Source: Saprospiraceae bacterium (GTDB lineage: Bacteria; Bacteroidota; Bacteroidia; Chitinophagales; Saprospiraceae). From it: 12,199 nucleotides of DNA. Made by a program: the position numbers and the translations under genes. The stretch spans positions 1 through 12,199 of the forward strand of contig JABDPK010000192.1 of NCBI GenBank assembly GCA_013042795.1, written 5' to 3'. Positions 7,048 through 12,199 of the stretch are shown here, piece after piece; position 1 is the stretch's first letter; each line of letters begins with the position of its first letter. The notes beneath the pieces were generated by a model that saw only the letters and a list, made by a program, of their open reading frames with translations, ran no database searches and was not told where the DNA came from.

Positions 7048-8409
7048 TTATTTACGACGTGGGATCAGTGTTTTCGGATAAACCACAACTGATTCGTTAC
7101 CGTCTTTTGCTACGGAAGACACACCAAAAAGAAAATTATCTATGATGATATTATCCAGGGTGATATCTGTATTGAGTCCTACAAACCTGGAATAGTCCCA
7201 GGTTGGGGATGTTGTATCTCTCCAGTGTACTTTATAGCCTAATAAATTCTGATCGTCCACCGGGTCCCATTTCAGACGTGTACTTGGTTTTACCGCCCCA
7301 CCAATCATAACCAGACCAGGTGCCTTTGGTGCCCAGGCCAGTCCTGCCAGACAAATTGCATTCACGGCCGTAAGACGAGCTGCATAATCAAAGTTGACGC
7401 CTTCGATGACATCGCCATACTGAATGCCGTTTTCAGTCCTGATATCCTGGTGCTGCCGATTGTAGTTTTCATGCGTTTCCATGATCCGTACTCCCGGAAA
7501 ACCTTGATCATTAAATGGTCTGTGATGGCCACCACGCCCGAAGCGATCCAGTCTGTAAATCATTTTTGCATCAAGATTGGTCATATATTTATCTGTCATC
7601 CTGTCTACGTACCTGGCCAGTTGACGAGACGGGCCATCAACCTCGCCTCCATAAAAGCGATTCCATATTTGTTTCTGTTCATCCATTCCTGGCGGATTGG
7701 GTTCTGAAAAAACACGAAATGATGAATTATCAATTACACCATCGATGCCTTCAATATTCCCGATCATATCATTATTCAAGACACCGATAATCTCCCATCC
7801 TTCTTCAATGGCATCAGCAGCAAGTAATTTACCTCCGTAGAGACCTTGTTCTTCACCCGATAATCCCGCAAATATGATGCTTGTTGGAAAATTATATTTC
7901 GAAAGCACCCTGGCGGCCTCTATCGTTCCGGCCATCCCGGAAGCATTATCATTAGCCCCGGGAGAATCCGAAGTAAAGTCATTGGGGTCACTGACTCTCG
8001 AATCAATGTCCCCTGACATAATAACATATTTGTCAGGGTATAAAGAGCCACGCTTAATCGCAAGAACATTAACGACCCAAACATCTTTAGTTATCCTGGA
8101 ATTATCGCCTTCCTTAATAAGTCCTTTGTGGTATATTACTTCTAAACAATTACCACAATCTCTTGAGATTGATTCAAATTCAGACTTGATCCATCGACGT
8201 GCAGCACCAATGCCTTTTGTTTCAGAGATGGTTTCCGAAAGAGTATGCCTTGTCCCAAATGAGACAAGTTTTTCTATGTCCTGTTTGATTCGATCTGAAG
8301 AAACAGATTCAATGATCTCATACATTCTTGGATCATTTTCGGGAGGGGATTGGGCATTTAAAATATGAGCAATACAGATAAAAGCAGTAACCAGCAGTTT
8401 ACAGTTCAT
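7048..8409 (-). CDS. Secreted M28-family zinc aminopeptidase-like protein with a C-terminal FN3-like domain
   Basis: Predicted exported metallopeptidase of 453 residues. Residues 1-19 form a signal peptide with likely cleavage LNA|Q. The M28 core is visible: SGDIDSR (D134, D136), SPGANDNASG (D154, the usual bridging Asp), GEEQGLYGG (E186 catalytic, E187 ligand), LNNDMIG (D214 ligand) and GGHHRPFNDQGFPG (H296, last ligand). The first ligand, usually His in H-x-D, is Asp134 here, so the two-zinc site may be altered or the subfamily may differ. Residues about 365-445 look like a fibronectin type III-type beta domain (TRLKWDPVDDQNLLGYKVHW). No T9SS tail is seen. The stop codon directly abuts that of the convergent FG-GAP gene. 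The start is the ATG (reverse strand) ending at 8409, just ahead of the signal peptide. The specific substrate is unknown. Confidence 0.85.
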   Translation of the reverse strand: MNCKLLVTAFICIAHILNAQSPPENDPRMYEIIESVSSDRIKQDIEKLVSFGTRHTLSETISETKGIGAARRWIKSEFESISRDCGNCLEVIYHKGLIKEGDNSRITKDVWVVNVLAIKRGSLYPDKYVIMSGDIDSRVSDPNDFTSDSPGANDNASGMAGTIEAARVLSKYNFPTSIIFAGLSGEEQGLYGGKLLAADAIEEGWEIIGVLNNDMIGNIEGIDGVIDNSSFRVFSEPNPPGMDEQKQIWNRFYGGEVDGPSRQLARYVDRMTDKYMTNLDAKMIYRLDRFGRGGHHRPFNDQGFPGVRIMETHENYNRQHQDIRTENGIQYGDVIEGVNFDYAARLTAVNAICLAGLAWAPKAPGLVMIGGAVKPSTRLKWDPVDDQNLLGYKVHWRDTTSPTWDYSRFVGLNTDITLDNIIIDNFLFGVSSVAKDGNESVVVYPKTLIPRRK

Positions 8410-8457
8410 AGATTAATCGTTTAATCTTATAAATTGAATAAGATAAAGAAATATAAT

Positions 8458-8477
8458 TTACGAATTCAGCTTCGTAA
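8458..8477 (-). terminator. Hairpin after the acyl-CoA dehydrogenase gene, possible terminator
   Basis: TTACGAA and TTCGTAA form a perfect 7-bp stem around a 6-nt loop, 11 bp past the stop codon of the acyl-CoA dehydrogenase. On the minus strand it is followed by a T-rich stretch (AATTATATTTCTTTATC), but not by an uninterrupted T run, and the stem is AT-rich. A terminator for the upstream gene is the simplest reading. A regulatory element in the leader of the M28 peptidase gene, which starts 48 bp further on, is the alternative. Confidence 0.45.
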
Positions 8478-8487
8478 TATGGTAATG

Positions 8488-9627
8488 TTATTTCATTATC
8501 TCACGCGCAATGACCAACTTCTGGATTTCAGAAGTACCTTCACCGATTGTAGTTAACTTGGAATCCCTGTAGAATTTTTCTACGGGAAACTCCTTGGTAT
8601 ATCCATAGCCTCCGAATACCTGAACAGCATCCGTAGACACTTCTACAGAAATCTCGGAAGCATAGTATTTAGCCATGGCTGAAATACTGGTTACTTTTTC
8701 ACCACGGTTTTTCAAATCAGCAGCCTTCCTTAAAAGTAATTCTGCAGCCTGGATCTTCGTGGCCATATCCGCAAGTTTGAAGGAAATAGCCTGGAAGGAT
8801 GCTATTGGCTTACCGAATTGTTTTCTTTCCTTGGAATACTTGACTGAAGCTTCATAAGCACCTTTAGCGATACCTAAACCAAGTGCTCCGATACTGATTC
8901 GGCCACCATCCAGAATTTTCATGGCCTGTATAAATCCTTCGCCAACTTCTCCAAGCAAATTTTCTTCTGGAATTCTGCAATTATCAAATATCATTTCTGC
9001 TGTTTCGGAAGCACGCATTCCCAATTTATTCTCTTTTTTCCCTGCCATAAAACCAGGTGTGCCTCTTTCAACAACAAAGGCTGTTATTCCTCTTGAGTCA
9101 AGAAGATCCCCTGTTCTGTCAAGTACAACGGCTACTTCAGCTGAAATTCCGTGCGTGATCCAGTTCTTTGCCCCGTTCAAAACCCACTCATTACCATCCT
9201 TTTCGGCAACAACTTTCATACGCATAGCATCACTACCTGTTCCTGCTTCTGTTAATCCCCATGCGCCTATCCATTCTCCGGTCGCTAACTTGGGGAGATA
9301 TTTTAACTTTTGCTCTTCATTACCAAATTCCAGTATATGATTGGTACACAATGAGTTATGTGCTGCAACTGAAAGTCCTATTGATCCGCATACTTTTGAT
9401 ATTTCATCAATGACGGTAATATACTCTTGGTAACCCAATCCTGAACCATTATATTTTTCCGGAACCAGGACACCCAGGAATCCATGACTACCAAGGTTCC
9501 TCATCAAGTCAACAGGAAAATGCTGACTTTCATCCCATTCCATGACATAAGGTCGTATATAAGTCTCTGCAAAGTTTCGAGCACTTTCCTTGATCATGTC
9601 AAGATTTTCAATAGCTGCGGTATCCAT
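8488..9627 (-). CDS. Acyl-CoA dehydrogenase (short/branched-chain type)
   Basis: FAD-dependent enzyme that introduces the alpha,beta double bond into an acyl-CoA, in fatty-acid or branched-chain amino-acid breakdown, passing electrons to electron-transfer flavoprotein. The 379-residue length is typical of the soluble family. The N-terminal helical domain is followed by the flavin/substrate segment [13 protein letters not shown] (121-133) and [10 protein letters not shown] (151-160). The C-terminal signature [20 protein letters not shown] fits the family pattern exactly, and the catalytic base is E363 in EGTSEIQ. The start [17 protein letters not shown] is at a normal distance from the first helix. 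The neighbours RarA and the M28 peptidase are not functionally linked. It cannot be assigned confidently to butyryl-, isovaleryl- or another acyl-CoA from sequence alone. Confidence 0.95.
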   Translation of the reverse strand: MDTAAIENLDMIKESARNFAETYIRPYVMEWDESQHFPVDLMRNLGSHGFLGVLVPEKYNGSGLGYQEYITVIDEISKVCGSIGLSVAAHNSLCTNHILEFGNEEQKLKYLPKLATGEWIGAWGLTEAGTGSDAMRMKVVAEKDGNEWVLNGAKNWITHGISAEVAVVLDRTGDLLDSRGITAFVVERGTPGFMAGKKENKLGMRASETAEMIFDNCRIPEENLLGEVGEGFIQAMKILDGGRISIGALGLGIAKGAYEASVKYSKERKQFGKPIASFQAISFKLADMATKIQAAELLLRKAADLKNRGEKVTSISAMAKYYASEISVEVSTDAVQVFGGYGYTKEFPVEKFYRDSKLTTIGEGTSEIQKLVIAREIMK

Positions 9628-9675
9628 GTTTTATACTTTTATCTAATGGGTTAACATTTGGTTTGTAATCAGGTT

Positions 9676-9683
9676 CAAAGATA
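9676..9683 (-). promoter_or_regulatory. Possible -7 element for the acyl-CoA dehydrogenase gene
   Basis: On the minus strand TATCTTTG matches the Bacteroidota -7 consensus TAnnTTTG. It lies 48 bp before the start codon, in the 105-bp gap after rarA. No TTTG element occurs at the expected distance upstream, where the DNA is almost pure AT, so this is only a half-match. Confidence 0.35.
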
Positions 9684-9717
9684 TTTTATTTCAATATCTA
9701 TTATATATATAATGTGT

Positions 9718-9733
9718 ATATATTTAAATATAT
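9718..9733. terminator. 16-bp all-AT perfect palindrome at the end of rarA
   Basis: ATATATTTAAATATAT is a perfect inverted repeat touching the last base of the rarA stop codon and sits in a long AT-only tract (about 9681-9733). It might help end rarA transcription or melt easily, but a stem with no G-C pairs is weak. The call as terminator is tentative. Confidence 0.2.
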
Positions 9734-11007
9734 CAATATCCGTACTTCGCCTTCCACAATGATCTTAAATGATCAGAAATTCTCTTTTCAGCCAGATTAT
9801 CTGATGGTGTATAAAATTTTGTTTCTGAAATTGAATCCGGAAGATACTCAAGGTCAACAAAATTACTGGTGTGATCATGTGCATACTTGTAGTCTTTACC
9901 ATAATCCAGTTCCTTCATTAATTCTGTAGGTGCATTTCTCAGGTGTAATGGAACTGAAAGGTTTCCAGTTTCCCTGACAAGTCCCTGTGCTGATTTTATT
10001 GCCATATATGCCGAGTTACTCTTTGCAGACTGCGCAAGGTAAATAGCACATTGTGACATTACAATCCGTCCTTCAGGCATCCCGATATGATGGACCGCCT
10101 GGAAACAATTATTCGCGATAAGCAATGCATTTGGATTTGCGAGACCTATATCTTCAGAGGCCGAAATGACCATCCTTCGGCATATGAAAAGCGGATCTTC
10201 ACCTCCTTCAACCATTCGTGCAAGGTAATATACAGCAGCATTGGGGTCACTGCCCCTGATGGATTTGATGAATGCAGATATGATATCATAGTGCGACTCG
10301 CCTGCTTTGTCATATAAGGCAATATTTTGCTGAATCCGGGATTCAACCTCCTTGTTGTCTATGATTACAGCTTCATTCACGGGAAAACTATTGACCAGTA
10401 TTTCGAGCAAATTCAAAAGTTTTCTTCCATCTCCCGAACTGTATTTTAGTAAGGCTTCATATTCTTCAATCCTGATTTCCTTTTCCTTCAATATCGAATC
10501 ATGCTGTAGTGCATGATTTAGCAGTTTCTTTAAATCCTCACCGCTGAGTGTTTTCAAAATATACACCTGGCATCTGGAAAGTAATGCTGATATGACTTCG
10601 AATGAGGGATTTTCGGTAGTTGCACCAATAAGAGTAATCGTTCCTTTTTCAACAGCACCGAGTAATGCATCCTGTTGTGATTTGCTGAATCTATGTATTT
10701 CATCTATAAAAAGGATAGGGGATTTCGCATCAAAAAACCGTTTTGATTCTGCACTTTTGATTGCTTCACGAACATCCTTAACTCCTGAATTAATGGCACT
10801 CAGCATATAAAACGGCCTGTTTGAATGATTGGCAATAATATTAGCCAGCGTTGTTTTTCCTACACCGGGTGGACCCCAGAGAATCCTCGAAGGGATGTGC
10901 CCTGAATCTAGTACTTTACGCAAGGCACCATTTGGGCCCAATAATTCTTCCTGGCCAAGATATTCATCAAAATTAGCTGGTCTTAATCTTTCCGCTAGTG
11001 GTTGCAT
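9733..11007 (-). CDS. rarA: Replication-associated recombination protein A (RarA/MgsA), AAA+ ATPase
   Basis: Clamp-loader-like AAA+ ATPase acting at stalled replication forks, homologous to eukaryotic WRNIP1. The 424-residue protein has the expected N-terminus (PLAERLRPANFDEYLGQEEL), Walker A GPPGVGKT at 45-52, Walker B ILFIDEIH at 98-105, sensor-1 GATTENP at 128-134 and an arginine-finger-type ALLSRC near 141-146. The C-terminal half has the family-specific segments YDIISAFIKSIRGSDPNAA, EGGEDPLFICRRMV and ASEDIGLANP, matching the tetramerisation region. It is full length with a clear ATG start (reverse strand, ending at 11007). It is divergent from the alkD-like repair gene across 58 bp. Identification is confident; no unusual residue was seen. 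Confidence 0.97.
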   Translation of the reverse strand: MQPLAERLRPANFDEYLGQEELLGPNGALRKVLDSGHIPSRILWGPPGVGKTTLANIIANHSNRPFYMLSAINSGVKDVREAIKSAESKRFFDAKSPILFIDEIHRFSKSQQDALLGAVEKGTITLIGATTENPSFEVISALLSRCQVYILKTLSGEDLKKLLNHALQHDSILKEKEIRIEEYEALLKYSSGDGRKLLNLLEILVNSFPVNEAVIIDNKEVESRIQQNIALYDKAGESHYDIISAFIKSIRGSDPNAAVYYLARMVEGGEDPLFICRRMVISASEDIGLANPNALLIANNCFQAVHHIGMPEGRIVMSQCAIYLAQSAKSNSAYMAIKSAQGLVRETGNLSVPLHLRNAPTELMKELDYGKDYKYAHDHTSNFVDLEYLPDSISETKFYTPSDNLAEKRISDHLRSLWKAKYGY

Positions 11008-11065
11008 TTATATCGTTCTGTGTCTAAATTACAATCTATCCTGATAACGGTTCAATTTAAAGAAT
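11008..11065. promoter_or_regulatory. Divergent intergenic region between rarA and the alkD-like gene
   Basis: These 58 bp must hold the 5' ends of two oppositely oriented repair genes, unless each is expressed from further away. I see no clean TAnnTTTG on either strand, no LexA-type palindrome and no strong ribosome binding site, only an A-rich stretch (TTTAAAGAAT) before the ATG at 11066. Confidence 0.4.
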
Positions 11066-11743
11066 ATGACAACAAAATTAATCAAGACACTGAAGTCAGA
11101 ACTTATTAATGCTGCAGATCTCTCAAGAGCTCCATCGATGGAAGCTTATATGAAACACTTGTTCAGCTACTATGGTGTAAGTTCACCCAAGAGAAAGAAA
11201 ATTGTATCAAGTCTGTGGCAATCATATAAAGATGAAATCAAAGCTGATTTAATAAACTTGGTGAGGACATTATGGAAAGAAGAAAAAAGGGAACTGCAAT
11301 ATGTGGCAATGGATCTGTTGGGCAGATGTCAGAAACAGATAATAACAGAAGATTTGGTTACAATGGAATACCTTATCATAAGTAAATCATGGTGGGATAC
11401 AGTTGATTTCCTGGCAGCAAACCCGGTTGGTCATATTCTCAAGGAAAATCCGGAATTAAAGTATCAGAAATCAAAAGAATTTATAAAGTCTGGTAATATG
11501 TGGCTCCAGAGGACTTCATTACTCTTTCAGTTAAAATATAAAGATGCCGTCGATGAACACTTGCTTTATCAAAATATCATGAATCTTACAGGGTCAAAAG
11601 AATTCTTTATCAACAAAGCTATAGGGTGGTCTCTGCGGCAATATTCCAAGTATAACCCCAAGTCAGTGCGACGTTTCATTGATGAGAACCAGGCAGCGCT
11701 GGCAAATTTATCAGTCAGAGAAGGCAGCAAATATTTGAAATGA
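11066..11743 (+). CDS. alkD: AlkD-like DNA alkylation-repair protein (HEAT-like repeat DNA glycosylase)
   Basis: Predicted 3-methyladenine/7-methylguanine DNA glycosylase of the AlkC/AlkD HEAT-repeat superfamily, cytoplasmic, removing alkylated bases. The 225-residue protein is helical throughout and near the family's usual length. The residues that line the lesion site in Bacillus cereus AlkD (W109, D113, R148, W187, recalled from the family) have counterparts at W110, D114 (SWWDTVD), R149 (WLQRTS) and W188 (IGWSLRQY), each offset by exactly one. The N-terminal motif YYGVSSPKRKKI fits the family's second helix pair. The start ATG is followed directly by a normal N-terminus. Activity is therefore expected to be intact. 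It is divergent from rarA, and two tRNA genes follow. Confidence 0.92.
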   Translation: MTTKLIKTLKSELINAADLSRAPSMEAYMKHLFSYYGVSSPKRKKIVSSLWQSYKDEIKADLINLVRTLWKEEKRELQYVAMDLLGRCQKQIITEDLVTMEYLIISKSWWDTVDFLAANPVGHILKENPELKYQKSKEFIKSGNMWLQRTSLLFQLKYKDAVDEHLLYQNIMNLTGSKEFFINKAIGWSLRQYSKYNPKSVRRFIDENQAALANLSVREGSKYLK

Positions 11744-11798
11744 CAATACTTTTCTATTATTAATTCTATGGGTTAAATATTTTATGAAGGAATAAGCA

Positions 11799-11814
11799 TC
11801 GAAGCAAGCTTTGA
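11799..11814 (+). terminator. Possible terminator after the alkD-like gene
   Basis: TCGAAG and CTTTGA can form a 6-bp stem (one G-U pair) with a CAAG tetraloop, followed by CGATTTTCCACTTTTT, a T-rich but interrupted tail. It sits 55 bp past the stop codon and before the tRNA promoter, where a terminator would be expected. Confidence 0.35.
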
Positions 11815-11842
11815 CGATTTTCCACTTTTTGCATATACACTA

Positions 11843-11873
11843 TTTGAAATTGTAATCAGGTGTAGTATATTTG
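11843..11873 (+). promoter_or_regulatory. Bacteroidota-type promoter for the tRNA genes
   Basis: A TTTG at 11843-11846 and TATATTTG at 11866-11873 are separated by exactly 19 bp, which fits the Bacteroidota primary sigma consensus (-33 TTTG, -7 TAnnTTTG) at every defined base. Transcription would start near 11880, about 20 bp before tRNA-Gly. No similar promoter was seen between the two tRNAs, so both may come from one transcript. Confidence 0.75.
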
Positions 11874-11900
11874 CCTCGCTTTTGATGAAAAGCAATAATT

Positions 11901-11973
<73 letters not shown>

Positions 11974-12099
11974 CTCTTTGAAAATTAAAGGGCATTGAAT
12001 TATATCTCGGATAGCTTAATTAAACTGGTCATACTTGTCATTCCAGGCAGAACAGTCAGTAATTATTGAATAAGCTCATAGAATGCTCTTTATGTGTCA

Positions 12100-12186
<87 letters not shown>

Positions 12187-12199
12187 TTAATCATTCCTC

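Noticed and set aside
7874..8368. 164-codon plus-strand open frame
   Set aside because: It lies entirely opposite the M28 peptidase, has no recognisable motif, and the peptidase frame carries clear catalytic motifs.
8921..9340. 139-codon plus-strand open frame
   Set aside because: It is antisense to the acyl-CoA dehydrogenase; its composition (Ser/Pro/Ala-rich, no motif) is typical of a shadow frame.

Overview
The window looks like ordinary chromosome from a Bacteroidota bacterium, possibly a Saprospiria/Chitinophagia-type lineage. Four signals point there. The first protein ends in a type IX secretion (T9SS, Por) sorting domain. The Ca/metal-binding 'CDGIDNNC' (MopE-type) repeats and giant FG-GAP/ASPIC lipoproteins are common in that phylum. 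A tRNA promoter matches the Bacteroidota consensus TTTG-N19-TAnnTTTG. The DNA is AT-rich, with no obvious Shine-Dalgarno sites at most starts. The lineage below phylum is a guess.

Layout: positions 1-7047 hold three plus-strand genes. They are a 5'-truncated secreted vanadium-dependent haloperoxidase carrying metal-binding repeats and a T9SS tail; a YegS/DgkB-type lipid kinase 29 bp downstream; and a surface lipoprotein of about 1100 residues with two sets of seven FG-GAP/VCBS motifs around an ASPIC/UnbV domain. Positions 7048-11007 hold three minus-strand genes: a secreted M28-type metallopeptidase whose stop codon abuts the preceding gene's stop with no gap, an acyl-CoA dehydrogenase, and the AAA+ ATPase RarA. 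From 11066 the plus strand carries an AlkD-like DNA alkylation-repair protein, then tRNA-Gly(GCC) and tRNA-Leu(UAA).

Functionally this is mostly a mixture of cell-surface/secreted proteins on the left and housekeeping genes (lipid metabolism, DNA repair, tRNAs) on the right. The haloperoxidase, the FG-GAP lipoprotein and the peptidase are all predicted to be exported, but nothing shows they act together. rarA and the alkD-like gene are divergent, share a 58-bp intergenic region and both serve genome maintenance, so shared control is possible. No mobile element, CRISPR array, phage gene or defence cassette was seen, and no stretch over 300 bp lacks a gene. I did not find a convincing undescribed system. 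The points most worth a second look are the architecture and active site of the haloperoxidase, the substituted first zinc ligand in the M28 peptidase, and the zero-gap convergent gene pair.
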